Assembly (NCBI RefSeq): GCF_014066305.1
Contig: NW_023501150.1
Coordinates: 1-64,000 of the forward strand
Origin: Letharia columbiana
Taxonomy: Eukaryota > Ascomycota > Lecanoromycetes > Lecanorales > Parmeliaceae
Length of the DNA stretch: 64,000 nucleotides
Direction of reading: 5' to 3'
This document shows positions 33,388 to 45,324 of the stretch, one piece after another (the stretch's first letter is position 1; each line of letters begins with the position of its first letter). The notes below the pieces were generated by a model. That model was given only the letters and a program-made list of their open reading frames with translations. It made no database searches and was not told where the DNA came from. The position numbers and the translations under genes are program-made.

Positions 33388-34986
33388 TTATTCGCTCCCA
33401 AGCAAAGGTGCGACCGGAGACGGCGAAGGCTTGTCCAGTGGGCCCGGTAACACCCCGTACACCGACACCCTGATCAGATCCTTCGCGCCCACACTCACCG
33501 TCATCGTCCCGCCCCATTTCTCCTGCGGGTTCTCCAAGCCCGAGCACTTGCGCGCCAGCACCCACGCCGTACTCTCGACGTAAGACAACCTCACCGAGTC
33601 TTCGTCGTCCGCGTACTCCATGTCCAGATGGACCGCGCAGGTTCCGGTCCGGAACGTCGCGGGGAGCTGGTAGTGGTCCGGGTCCGCGCTGGGCCTCCGG
33701 CTGAAGATGTAGGTTTGGGTCGGGGGTCGGGAACCCGCTATCTCTGTCGTGGCTGCTTCGCAGTCGGCGAAGTTCGAGATGGGGACGGAATGCTCGCGGG
33801 GGGAGGGTGGGTCGAAGCATTCCGGTACGCCGCGGAGAGTGGAGGCGTTTGTCGTCGGTGCGGTCGTCACGTTCAGTGGTTCGGTGGCCTGCGGCTTTAG
33901 CAGGCTCAGCTCGCTGTTTTCGATTTGCGCTCGAGCAACGACGTGAGTGGGTGCAGGCGAAGCGGGTGCGGACACTTGAAGCGGCGATCCAATCCCAAAA
34001 ACAAAAACGTACATCACGTTCTTTGGTCCCACTACCTTGCTCCCGCCAAAGATGTTTTTGCCCGTCGTGCATTCTCCGATTCGGTTCAATGCCGTTAGGT
34101 ATACTTCGAAGAGCACGATTGTGTCAAAGTCGACATCGTTGAGGGCATCCACGGTGACAACACAAGATTTGCTCCGCGCTGTCCAAGGAAGTTTGAAGTC
34201 CATGCCAGCTCTCCGGCCGAATGTCATCCAGTTACGAGCTCGCCTGTTTTTCATCATCTCGTCGGCGGCGTTCATGCAGTCCAGTGACTTGACTGGGTAG
34301 AGAGGTTTGCGGGCCAATGGACCAGATTCGCTGAAACATTCCCCTTTGTCCGCATTGGAAGTGTTTAGAATGGGTATACCAGTGATGGCAAGTGATGGGG
34401 CATCGAGCAGGCCTGGATCTCTACGCTCGATTCGCGTAGAAACGACGTGAGACGGTTGAGGTGCCACTGGGCTTGCGGCGCCGACTGAAAGTGGCATGGT
34501 CCCATAGACCGAGATATAAACCACTCCTCTTGGTCCCACTGGCGTTCTCCCACCATACCTGTAATACCCCTTGACACAATTGCTACATAAAGCTAAAGCG
34601 ATTCCCCGCGCGTCTTGGATACCAATGATGTCTTCATCGTCGTCATTAAGCACATCCAGAGCCATCACACAATTAGCGCTGCGCGCTCGCCACGGAAGCT
34701 GGATATCTGCGCTTTCGCTGCGGCTGAAGAGCAACGGCACATCCCCTCGCACGTTTGCAAGTATTTCATCAGCAGCATCTGTGCATCCTGGGTATTTGAT
34801 AGGATAGAAGGGCCCTGGTGGCGGGAATGAAGGAGTGAAGCATTGGAAAACGTTCGAGGCGTGCGAGGTCAATGCGCCTGAGCTGTCAAGTGATGAAGCG
34901 TTGAGGATATTCGGGCCAGCAAGCTGAAGAGGTGATGCGACGGTACTTGAGCCGAGGAGCAGACCCCTTAAGATGATGGCGAACAT
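33388..34986 (-). CDS. Secreted protein with three tandem Cys-containing domains (532 aa)
   Basis: A single long exon. I start at MFAIILRGLLLGSSTVASPL (34986), a clean signal peptide; an in-frame alternative start lies ten codons earlier. The mature protein is three copies of one roughly 165-residue domain. Each begins with a CF motif and a Pro/Ser stretch, then a Cys followed by (A/T)AADE-like residues, FxR, (Q/K)LPW.AR..(S/N)CV.(A/T)(L/V)D.LND.D (degenerate in copy 3: QLPATFRTGTCAVHLDMEYADDED), a late Cys, GG and a closing VxVxG strand. Linkers are Pro/Ser/Ala-rich with SHVV/THVV. Single-copy versions are common small secreted proteins in ascomycetes. The triple form suggests internal duplication. 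It would be extracellular or wall-associated; the role is unknown. Confidence 0.82.
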   Translation of the reverse strand: MFAIILRGLLLGSSTVASPLQLAGPNILNASSLDSSGALTSHASNVFQCFTPSFPPPGPFYPIKYPGCTDAADEILANVRGDVPLLFSRSESADIQLPWRARSANCVMALDVLNDDDEDIIGIQDARGIALALCSNCVKGYYRYGGRTPVGPRGVVYISVYGTMPLSVGAASPVAPQPSHVVSTRIERRDPGLLDAPSLAITGIPILNTSNADKGECFSESGPLARKPLYPVKSLDCMNAADEMMKNRRARNWMTFGRRAGMDFKLPWTARSKSCVVTVDALNDVDFDTIVLFEVYLTALNRIGECTTGKNIFGGSKVVGPKNVMYVFVFGIGSPLQVSAPASPAPTHVVARAQIENSELSLLKPQATEPLNVTTAPTTNASTLRGVPECFDPPSPREHSVPISNFADCEAATTEIAGSRPPTQTYIFSRRPSADPDHYQLPATFRTGTCAVHLDMEYADDEDSVRLSYVESTAWVLARKCSGLENPQEKWGGTMTVSVGAKDLIRVSVYGVLPGPLDKPSPSPVAPLLGSE

Positions 34987-35016
34987 TGCAGAGGTGGAGC
35001 TAAAGAGATGCACCAT

Positions 35017-36511
35017 GATGGATTTGCTGGGAAAAGAAGCTGTAGTCTCGTTTCTTCATGGTCCCTTCTTCAGCTTGCGCAAGGTCAGGGCCGGCGGCTA
35101 TCACATAGCGACGCATCCAGTATGTCGCGCTCGGCGCTCCTGCTCATACGTCGCATGTGAGTTCTGTCCTGCATCAACATGAGTATTATCCGACTTCGCG
35201 ACCAACTTGAATCCCGGATCTGGCGCGGTTGCTGCCGGAGGTGTCTGAAAAGCCCCCCAAGTATTTGCAAGGCGCCATGTTGGCCGATATCTTGACATGC
35301 GAAGTGACAGGTGGTGTCATGCAGGCTTTTTGACTGCTGTACTGGGTCTTTCCTTTCTTGTTGAGGAATGATGTCCGTGGCCTTGATCGAACTGCTGTGA
35401 AATCCGAAGGGGTAGAACTTTCAGTGGTACGTCAGGGAGACTTGAGGTCTCAGAGGCTATGTCAAAGTTGGAACGCAATGAAGTACCATACAAGTGGAAT
35501 TTACATCATCGTGCTGAATCTGCAATCTATCTGAAGCAGGCACCAAGAGAGGGAGCAAGGTCCCCATCACAGACCATTGTATGAAAAGTAACCGTCGCAG
35601 TGACTTCCAAATTGCATATATACTCTCCAGAAACATCCCCTTCAGGTAGCGCGTACAACGGGAGTATCATTACTGTCCTTGCTAGTTGTTAGTGCTTGCG
35701 TAGGTGGTGTACAGGATTCGAGCAAATTCGCCCATGAACGAGTGATGGAAGAGTTTTTTGGAATATCAACGTAACTTAGGCTGGTAAATATAACCTCACT
35801 CTCCATCTTTCATCACATCTCTCGAATCTAAGCTCAATCCTCAGGTACAAACCCCTACGTGAGTCAAAACCCAGTGTGCGGGAGACGGTACGCTCACCCA
35901 GAACCCCTAGTTCGGATAGATGTCCGCTGACTATGCGAGCGGAATTGTGCTTGCGGTATCACATCCCCCACCAAGCCTACCTGTCCGGTGACGAAGAATG
36001 GCTCTTTTTGAAACCGGGTCCCAGGGGAGGGGGGGGGGGGGGGGGGGGGGGGGGGAAATGAGAGGAATCAGGGGCGTGCATGCGGGGAGCTGGGACGAGA
36101 TGCTTCAGAGGATGCTCCGTGATCAGTGAGGTGTACTTGCTTGGACCGGAATCGGGGGGAGATGGCTTTGGGACAGGGGTTCTCCAACACGCTAGCTATG
36201 AGGGTTGGAAACGTACGAGATTTGCTGGGATTGATGCTCAACTTTGTCTGAAAAAGCGGGTTGCGTGGTGAAGTGCAATAGGATTGTGCTGAAGGGGACT
36301 GTGTATGTTGATAGGTACAAAGTCAATAAAGTTTCCCAAACCACTTCTCCGCTGTTCGGCTTTCCTATGAGACTTGCCTTGACCCAAGCTGTATGTACAT
36401 GAGTGCCTCTTCGCTGGAATTCGATTAGCAGATGACGAGGAATGTCGTTTGTATATTTGCGGGACGTGGGATCCAACAGTGACCCTGACTCCAAGCATCG
36501 AGCCCACTTCA
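35017..36511. other. Intergenic region with a G homopolymer
   Basis: No gene is supported. The 27-base G run at 36029-36055 is its only striking feature. Weak frames on both strands near 36080-36440 have no recognisable content. Confidence 0.4.
36029..36055. repeat. Poly-G run (27 G)
   Basis: An uninterrupted run of 27 G follows CCAGGGGA. Such a tract could form G-quadruplexes. Its exact length is likely to be unreliable in any assembly. Confidence 0.9.
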
Positions 36512-37604
36512 TCACTTCTTGTCTCCGCCTCCTTTCTTCTCATTGTTCTTCTCCTCCTCGTGCTCCGGCTTCTTCTTCGCATGCTGTTTGTGATGCTGCT
36601 TCTCCTGCTCATGCGCTGCCGCTTCCCTCTCTTTCATCTTCCTTTCCTCTGCCTCAACCATATCTGATCACAAGTCAGCCGTGAATCGCACTTCGTAACT
36701 ACCCCCAAGCCCACAAGCAGCATGGAAAACCCACCTCTCCACTGATCCTCCCCTTCATATCTCTCATGATGAATCTTTTTATCGATAAGATGCTTATGCG
36801 TAGGATCATTCGGATCCACAATCTTCACCGTCTCCCATCTCCCCTCCCCTTTCCCCCTATCACCCACCTCAAACACCGCCGTAGCGCACAGCACCGCTAT
36901 CGTTATCGTCTGCGCGTACACCCTAGCCTGCACTATTTTCTGCTGCGTCGACAGATATGGTGATCGACCGACCACGCCTAGCGCGATACCCATGCCTAAG
37001 ACCCATGACGTGCCGACGATGGGATAGCGGTATTCTTTGCCCAAATCCATGAAGCGCTCGAAGGATGACTTTTTCGCTTCTTGTTCGGCGCGCATGCGGG
37101 CCGCCTCATCTTGGTAGCCTTCATCGGGGTGGCGGGAGGCTTCGAAGGAGCGGGAGAATCGGTCGGCTGTTACGATTGCTGTAAGAGGAGCACATGTTAG
37201 TCGGTGTGTAGATCATTGAAGGGGGAGAAGATTAAAGTAGGATCGTTCGCGTAAGGCACTGAGACGCCCTTCGCCGGCAGGCGAGCCCGTATGTAGATAG
37301 CATTGCAGTATCTCTGTAGTTCACACAACGCAGAGAAGGGAGATTGATGAGACGCACGCACCGCCAAATGTAGCGCTCGATGTACATAAGAAGGCTCGGA
37401 GAGGGAGGGTCAATTGTCGAAAGGCAGGGTATCGTGCTGCGGCTGCGAAGACTCCTCCAACGCCGAGAGCTAGTCCGACCGTACCACCAACAGCACCACC
37501 CTTGAGCGTCTCGCTGCAATCGTTAGCGATGTTGGAGGCAAGGTGATGTTGAAGGGGGCCTACTTGTAGTGAGCTTGCTCCTCTTCCTTTGTAAGAATCT
37601 TCAT
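36512..37604 (-). CDS. RCF2: Respiratory supercomplex factor 2 homologue (HIG1-type mitochondrial protein)
   Basis: Four exons (37604-37564, 37513-37362, 37178-36735, 36663-36512) give 262 aa with all junctions in frame. It starts MKILTKEEEQAHYNETLKGG, continues with GGTVGLALGVGGVFAAAARYPAFRQLTLPLRAFL (helices) and AIVTADRFSRSFEASRHPDEGYQDEAARMRAEQEAKKSSFERFMDLGKEYRYPIVG. The HIG1 domain follows (GTSWVLGMGIALGVVGRSPYLSTQQKIVQARVYAQTITIAVLCATAVFE), then WETVKIVDPNDP and a Lys/Glu-rich C-terminal coil ending GGGDKK. These are marks of fungal Rcf2, an inner-membrane protein that associates with cytochrome bc1 and cytochrome oxidase and tunes supercomplex activity. The second intron (183 nt) is longer than the others. 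Length and motifs are normal, so it is probably functional. Confidence 0.92.
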
Positions 37605-37739
37605 AGTCGCTAGGCCGTAGAGAAGGAAGAGGGGAGAATAAGGATGTCGACAATAGCTCGGGCAAGCTACAGAGCGCTGGGTTGTAGGTCAATTGGCCCA
37701 GAAAAAGATGGGATGTTGGTCGGAGAAGCACCCATGCCC

Positions 37740-39201
37740 GCTATCCGGCTCCTAGTCTCAGTATTCAGACTCGCTTAGGGGGGTACCCTATGGCCAGCCC
37801 TACACTCGTTCCTCGCTTCGGGGGCCAATTATATCGTAAACTTATTATAATATATCCCCCCTCTAGAGTTTAAGTAGGAAATTACGGAATCGCTATATTA
37901 ATCGTTATTTTATATAAGATATCTATAATAATTAATCGAAATATAAAATTTATAACTTTTAACGATTCTTTTATAACTATTATATAATTCTTTAAAATTA
38001 ATCGCGGGTAAATGATCTATCGAGATCGCTAATTAAGTATTTAAATCTTTTATTAAAATTAAATAATTTATTATTATTATATAAGCTAATTTAAGATTAT
38101 AATCTCCGCTAACGCTTATAATATTTATCTTTAATTAATTAATCTAAATCGAGAAAATTCTAGATAATAGTATATTATTTTTAATATTATTAGAAAATTA
38201 TATAATAAATTAAGTTAAGAAATTTTTAAAATAGATTTATTATATTACTCTTAATTAGAAAGTTAAATACTGAGATATTCTCTTAAAAATATTATTATTT
38301 AAATACGCTTTCTTAAAGATAAGGATTATAGTTATATATTTTAAATAATATTAACGCGATTATATTCTAGAACGAGCTCGTATAGATATAAAATTATTAA
38401 AGATATTTAGATATCTAAATTTCTCTATAGCGCGATAATGTTCTTCGACTTTGTATTAATTCTTTATTTTTAATAATATTCTTTCTTTATAATGGAAGTC
38501 TAAAACTTTTAATAATTTAATTAAAGAGATTTAAAATTTATATATTTAACTCTCGTATGAAAGTGAGGGAGATAACTAAGCGTATTCGATTAAGTCGTTT
38601 ATACGACGTTGCCTTTTTATTTAAAGACGTTTTTTTCGTTTTATACTTTAGAGACTTTATTGTTAGATTTTTTATTTATCGATATCGTCGTTATTAATAT
38701 CTAACTTTATATTAAAAGAATATTATCTGCTTCGCTCTTGCTTTACTCTTGCAGTTCGATAGCTATATATTTTCGTGTTATATACTTACTTACTTATTTA
38801 TTTTATATATCGTTGCGCTCTTATAGTCTAGTCGTTTAAAAATGGGAAGACTACGGTTTATTGAAGTAATAAATTAACTATGATTACGATATTTTTTAAT
38901 ACGTACTTCGTTCGGCGTACTTGGATTATCTCGGATTTATACTTGGATTTCTTATAATACTACGCGTCTATTAAGTATATGGTATGGTTTTTAGTATTAT
39001 ATCGCTGTTAACTAGTTGTGTTTTTAATAAATAAAATTAGTTTTTTTATTACTTTTGTTCTATTTATAGAGTTTTTAACTATTTTTCGACTTTTTTGAAT
39101 TTCAGGCTTTCGTGTTGCGTTTTTGTTAAGGATCTATTCGGGGTGTATATTTATCCTCATAAAAATGTCTTGGGGTTTCCTTCTCTCTGCTATCCGGCTC
39201 C
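37740..39201. mobile_element. AT-rich RIP-like island with 13-bp direct repeats at its edges
   Basis: From about 37830 to 39170 the sequence is very AT-rich, with TA, AT and TTA everywhere, and CA and TG dinucleotides nearly absent (for example across 37861-38100 I find no CA and only one TG), while CG is retained. That is the pattern left by repeat-induced point mutation of CpA to TpA on both strands, so the island is probably a dead transposon. GCTATCCGGCTCC occurs at 37740-37752 and again at 39189-39201, just outside the island, which would fit a target-site duplication. No open frame or transposase motif survives, so the element class is unknown. Confidence 0.7.
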
Positions 39202-39300
39202 GAGGAAGCTCCAGCGTGACGCAATGCCATGCCGGACATTGCCATGGTGACTAAGCAGAATCAAATGCCGATCAACGCAAAATCCCTTCCTCCTTGGCCC

Positions 39301-39336
39301 CTTTCTTTCTTTCTTTCTTTTCTTCTTTCTTCCTTC
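39301..39336. repeat. CTTT/CTTCTT microsatellite
   Basis: A pyrimidine-only tract of CTTT units decaying into TTCTTCC, a short distance past the AT-rich island. Confidence 0.85.
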
Positions 39337-39339
39337 AAA

Positions 39340-42030
39340 ATTTACAATGCAACGCACTACACGATCAAATCCTTCATAACACGTCGTTACCACACCTATG
39401 CTTCAAGTGTCTTCGTAGACTACGAGTCATCTTGAGCATATATGTCCGCAGGCACTAGCGTTGGAACGTTCTCATGACTATCCTGGCCTTTGAGGTTCAA
39501 CCTCTCTCAGAGTGCGCGGTCATGAGATACGCAGACTGATACAACATGGCGTTTGGCGGCTCGAGCATTTGACTTCCAGTCACCCGATTGGCTGGAGTGA
39601 CTGGGGCAAGTAGGCCGACATTTCATTATCCACTGGGGAATTTTCACAGCTTCAGAATGACTAGTTATGAACTATGCAAAACTTCCATTACATTTCCTTC
39701 TTGCTTCCTACCACCACAATGCTATGCGCACCATGGCTTTTGTACTAATAACATGATCTCGTACACTGGGGATCATAGTGGGCACGTGACAATTTCCTTA
39801 CTTCCGGTCATGGTGTCACTACTTCCATACTCACAATCACACCTGTTCATGTGTTCATCAATCTCATGCTGCAAGCTTTGCGACGAATGCAGAAAAAGAA
39901 AGAAATGCTCTGAGCGCCGTTGCCATCTCATCTCCCATGTGCTCTAAACAGTGAGCTTTTTGGGATCACTGAATAGCGTTCGTCCTTTCGTAAACAGTTC
40001 GTCAAGATAGTGTAGGACGGCCGAGCCATAAGTCTTTGACTTGGCGTTTATAGCTTTAACATGGATGACTAAACGTGCCCATAAGACCTTCGCTCTATTC
40101 TGATCTCATCCTTTCGATTTATCACACTATGCAAAGAACGGGGATGCCCACCAATAAGCGTTAGAGATGAACTCGTAGACTACGGTTCATCGTGGACAGA
40201 CGGACTTGGACTCGAGGCGTTGCCGAGCTGTCCACCGACCATCCCTAAGCTCTTCTACCTGCACCTCGAGCTAATCAATCTCGAGGTGTTGGAAGCGGTG
40301 ATGAGAAGAATGAATGTTCGACAGGACTTCCCATGCTCTTTTGACCTCTGGCTTTGCGATCTTACACGCTTTGTCAGGGTCATCTCACAAGACCTACATG
40401 ATAATTGTCGTAACGCCCACTGTGCTTTTGAATGGCTCTTCAGTAAGTAGAATCAGTCATATTCCGTTCTTGAAACACGGACAACAGATCTGTAGACTGC
40501 GGATTGAATGACAACGTTCGTTGTCTGCCATTCCCAACGTAACATCTGCCCGTGAAACTCCCCTAATTTCGAGGTGCAAATTTCCGAGTGATGCAAATCA
40601 ACAAGGAGTGATCCTTCGCGCTCTGCCTCTTGTTGAATTTCCCCAAGCAGTCATTTAACTGTGCCTTTCTTAGGTTGCACATGGGCGCACATGTCTTTTC
40701 CCTGGGTCATGAGAGTGTGAGATTGATACCATGTCTAGCCATCATTTCCCAACTGAACGAGGTTTTGAGACTACCGTAACATGCTAAACCTGTCTGGCAA
40801 AGGGCAATGTCAACTTCACTTCGACCTTGCAGGACTCACAGTATCCAAAAGCGAATGAGACACTCAGCGTACACTTTCAACAAACCTTCCCCCTTCCTCC
40901 ACCCACGCTCTCTCCTCAATCCACAGCTCTGTAAACGTATCAATCAAGCACGAGCTGACGACCCAGAGGCTGCGGGTCGGATGGGCACTTCCGACTTGTC
41001 TAATCTCATTACCAGCGCGGTATCTGCTTCTTTGCAGGACACCATTTCCAAGGCATGTTTCTCGTCCTTCTGCGGGAGAATGGATCTGATAGATGATGAC
41101 CTGCTAGCGCTCATGTTGTGGCCAGTGTCCTGATGTAGTATTCCTAATTCTGTAACTGGTTGACACGCGTTTTTAACGCCACTGTTGCGCTTTTGGAACT
41201 CGCGTCACGCGATTCGAAATGTGACAAATTACATATCCTATATGACACCCCTTCATTTAGTTTCTGCTTCACGGCTTTTCTTGAAAAGGATCTGTAGAAT
41301 CCAGATTTGACCATCCTCAGAATGACCACCCTTGAGCTGTCACATTCCCATTTCTCAGCAGCGCCTTCATCAATATTTTACTCCCTGTCAAGCACGAGGG
41401 CCGATCTCAAATATGAAAAAAAACCCCCACACTTCACATTACTCAACGGTCTCGCGACCCACGCATCAGTATTCGCACCTCCAAACCCTCTGTACTCTTG
41501 AATCAGCCAACCTCAATAAGAAGCACTTTCACACGGGTTTTCCGGCAATGCCTACCCAGATGGGATCTTCGGCTCCGTAAATACGCGTACATTGTCGTTG
41601 TCAGACGAAACGAACTGAATTAAACCATACCAAACCAAACGATAAAAATGTGTGCTGATCGCGTAGACTACGTACGCATCAGCAAGCACGGGCCATCTTG
41701 CTGCCCGGCTGTCCTAGAATATCGTGCTCACAGATGACGGCGGCGCCTGAGTTGATTAACAATAAGGTGCATTACATATTCGTGAGCGAGACAGTTTGGA
41801 CACTGGAGGCGGGGTTTATGCCGAATCTTTCCCCGTTGCTTTTGTGGTCGCTAGTATGTTCATTGATATGGCTTACTGGAGTTTAATATTATGGGCGGAT
41901 GTGGAGAAGCCGTTGGCAAGCACATGCAGTGCACCAGATAGGTTTCATAGATTTGGAGAATTCTATCGAACCTCGCTTTTAACTTGTTGTCATTTTCTGC
42001 TTCAGCCCCCAACATGAGGGTTTTACTATG
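39340..42030. other. Gene-poor stretch between the RIP island and eIF2D
   Basis: An open frame without an early ATG runs from about 40086 to 40450 (contains IPKLFYLHLELINLEVLEAV and ends just before a GTAAGT). Another at 40807-41133 contains DLSNLITSAVSASLQDTISK. Neither has a recognisable family or a splice partner. Nothing else was seen. Confidence 0.35.
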
Positions 42031-42037
42031 CTGTCTC

Positions 42038-44157
42038 TCATTTCTTCTTCCCCTTCGTTTTATCCAAGACCTCAATCCAATGTCTATTCACGCCTCTCTT
42101 TTCTAAGGCCTTCACCACGGCATCTTTCTGCGGGCCCTGAACCATGATCTCCTGAACCGGTTTCTTTGGGCTGCTGCCCATTAATTGGCCAACGCTCGTG
42201 GAGCTCGCACAAGCTTTCTGCAATTCCTCGGCCAGAGGTTGCGGGTTGATGTGGAAAACCTCTACACCAGATAGCTTGGTCACGGTCTTGTTACCGGAAC
42301 GCGTCTCAAGCGTGATTTGGATTTTGGGAGCATTTCCCGACTTGGCTTTGACCGTCTCCCTTGTTTCGTTGTTTCGAAGGATGACCCAGAACGGCGAGCA
42401 GGCTTGCAACATACGGTCGATGAGAGCGTCACGAGGTACGCTGCCTTTGGCGATGACTTCGCGGTCTAGGGAGGAATTGCCGTCAAAGACTGCGTTTGCT
42501 AGAATAGGGTCGAGGTTGACCAAGCGCTTGTTCTTGTCTGATATCAGATTTTCAGATTCTATGTAGGATGCAATTATCGGGCGTATTTCTGTGGGCAGAT
42601 AGAGCGCTTTGACACTGGCACTGGATGCTTCGAAGACTGGCGAGAACGCCTCCTTGGGTCTGAATAGGTTGATCTTTTGGAGCTTTTGCCCAATTGAGTC
42701 GTCACTCGGAGAGTCGCCTGCTGCGATACTTTTGCCTCCACCACCTCCGCCGGACTCTGCACCAGGCGTGTCTTTCGTTGGCAACTTGTAAGGCTTGAAG
42801 CTAGTAAAGATTTCGTCATCAAAGTCAATGTCCAGAACAACGCATTCGCCTCCATCACGGTCTTTGGACTTGAGAAGCTTCTGCTTGTCCAGAGCCTTGA
42901 TGAATTTTTTCGCGTTCTTCCAGCTTGTCTTTTTGATGTGCAGGGATGCCGCCTGGGCAGGCGAGTAGATTGGTAAGTATGGCAGGACGAAGTTGGAGAT
43001 GACCAGTGACTGGTTGATCGGGAAGTTCAAGCCTTGACGTGGATCGCTCTTATGGGTGTTTCGGTGGTGGTGGACACCGTATATGAAGGCCTTCCAGAAA
43101 GCGTCATCGATGTCTGAGATCTGTAAGCATTGGGACTTTTCCTGGCTCGTTAAATTGGCATCGTGCCTTTAGTTGATAACTCCTTGTCCTCCTCTCCCAC
43201 TACCTCATATGGCCTAGCGTCTTCACCTTCGACAAAGTCATTCCGCGATCCGAGTCTCGTGTGCTGCTCGGGCTCCTGATTGAGAGATACTCCCCCCTCA
43301 GCATCATCATCGTCGTCGTCCTCAATGGTCAAGTGCTCCACGCCTCCCCTCAAGCTTGCATCAGTAGTATCCACATCCCACCCTTCAATGCGTTCCGGGG
43401 CGCTTCCTCCAGGCTTGCCTGCTGGGCTCCATGCCCAGATCTCATCCCCATCCCAGTGCTCCCCTCGGACAGCATGTCCTTTGGCGCCTTTCACCTCTTG
43501 CAGAGAAGCAACATCGATCTCGCAGATCCCCACGACCATAGGCACGCTGGGCTTGTCGAGGCTGGCGATGGCGACAATGGAGTCCTTAATTGCTTTGGAC
43601 GGGAACGGCGGTCCACGAGCCAAGCCTGGCGTCATAAGAGGCGCACCGCTGCGTAGCTTTTTCAAGACAATCTCAGGGGTGTAGAGGAGAGGTACCAGTT
43701 GTGGATGCCGCCACAGTGTGTAGACTGCCAATCACACAGTTACCTTTGATCCAAGGTCGACGACTTTAGGGCTTACCAGTCGGGATGAGCCTCTCTTCAA
43801 TTTTGAACCACAGTATGCGTTGCTCCTCTCCCGGGTGTGTCCCAGCGTAAACCGTCCCAGAAACCTGCTTCAACTCAGGTCCTGCCGTCGTGCTGAACCT
43901 GGCTGAAAGGGCGTTCTCCGGCATTAGAGAGTTGCGTAGGCCACCCAAGCTCAAGGCAGGTGACGCCTCGTGAATTTTGTCTCCTTGCTCTTCAACATTG
44001 CCAGGCACCTCTATGTCGAAGTCTCTGATTATCTGGTCTGCTATTTTGCGTCTGTCCGAGGAGCGAAGAGGGGCAAGGGGCTTGATCTGTGCGAGGGCTT
44101 AGCAACGGAGCGTGGAAGGGTCAGGACATCAGGAACATTTGGCTTCTTCTTGAACAT
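42038..44157 (-). CDS. TMA64: Translation factor eIF2D / Tma64 homologue
   Basis: Four exons (44157-44137, 44086-43777, 43724-43167, 43113-42038) give 654 aa. The start MFKKKPNIKPLAPLRSSDRRKIADQII is diagnostic for the family and is created only by splicing the 50-nt first intron. A PUA-type RNA-binding segment follows (TVYTLWRHPQLVPLLYTPEIVLKKLRSGAPLMTPGL, AIASLDKPSVPMVVGICEI), then acidic spacers, a winged-helix/SWIB-like part (SWKNAKKFIKALDKQKLLKSK) and a C-terminal SUI1 domain (KVQ-like VQEIMVQGPQKDAVVKALEKRG ... HWIEVLDKTKGKKK). The protein would act in the cytosol in GTP-independent tRNA delivery, reinitiation and recycling of 40S subunits. The third intron appears to use a GC donor (AAAG|GCACGA) with a CTCAG acceptor, giving STKDIDDAFW. 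A GTAGTG/CAG alternative would remove about 11 residues. Both keep the frame. Confidence 0.9.
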
Positions 44158-45324
44158 ATTGGATTGAGTACCCAAATGTCTGCGTGAATGTTGGAGTCGT
44201 AGCGCTGGTCGTGACAAGCAGTCGTAACCTTCTGAGGATGAAGTGGTCAAGGCGCCGGATAGCTGAGGTGAAAAGCCCAGGGATTTCATATGCGCTTCCT
44301 TCCTGTGCTCTTCTGCTATTTTTGTTGGCACGAACAATCGAACATGAGGTTAGAGGGTATTTAATTCGTAATAGGTTCGATTTCTATTGGCGCTGGTACA
44401 ATGGTGTAGTGGTTTTGGATTTTCTACCCTCTAATAGCATCTCAGGTACTAGTACCACCTCGAAATTCACCTCTACTGCAATCTTGCCCACTCTATGAAG
44501 ACCTCGCATGATGCATCCTTTCATCTTTGATGAGCATATCGAAAGCTACTAATAAGATTAAAGAAAGAGAAAAGGAAGCAGACTGTCATTAATGTTGCAG
44601 ACGTCGTTAACAATTTACATTGCATTGTTTCTAATGTGTGCCTGTAAGAGCTCGTACCTCCATGTCTATTTTCATAGCATAGCCTGACGCCAAGGTTGCG
44701 TCGTTCGCTTTATAATCGCTTCTCATAGCACTACCATCGCGGACTTTGGCAGCTTGAGTCATCCAGTGTGTATCTCGTCTATGCACATCGGGTTGATGAT
44801 TCGAGTATGTTGGTGGTTGAGACTGATCGGACTATTTGAGAAAAGGCAACTTGGACAGTAGAGTAACCAACAGGGAATCAATGCATCCTCCGATTTCCTA
44901 GATAAGAAAGCAAGATTCGATCGTTCAGTCGCATGGTAATTTGAAAATAGAACTAGGACAGGCTTGGATGGTGTCACTTCTGCAAGCTACAAAAAGCCAA
45001 CGTGTTTGAACGGGCGTGCAATCCCCACGAGCTACCTGTCAATCTACCTTCTCTCGCAACGTTCAGCACTGAATAAGAAAATACGAAGCTATCATCCATG
45101 CTTACCAAAACACTTTTTTTGAGCCGTTTCAAGTTGTTTCAACCATGGTTCATTGCACGAATAAACGCCATGCCCATCACGAAGGGCCACATTGGTGACA
45201 TCTCTCCTGTGGGCTCCGCTTTAGAACACCCGCACACTCGGGGAGATCTGGACAGGACTCGCAAACGGGCTCGACGCAGACTGGACCATGACCTCCGTGC
45301 ATAGGCCAGGCTGAGTCGTCACGC
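44158..45324. other. Intergenic stretch without a supported gene
   Basis: A tRNA-like A-box (TGGTGTAGTGG) at about 44400 has no convincing acceptor stem or B box. No coding frame is credible. Confidence 0.4.

Noticed and set aside
34037..34830. Several plus-strand frames within 33.4-35.0 kb
   Set aside because: They are shadows of the secreted three-domain gene on the minus strand.
40086..40450. 122-codon open frame ending near a GTAAGT donor
   Set aside because: No ATG at the front, no family and no partner exon. Kept only as a note in the gene-poor entry.
44380..44470. Possible tRNA (A-box-like TGGTGTAGTGG)
   Set aside because: No B box of the GGTTCGANNCC type and no pairing acceptor stem in the right places.
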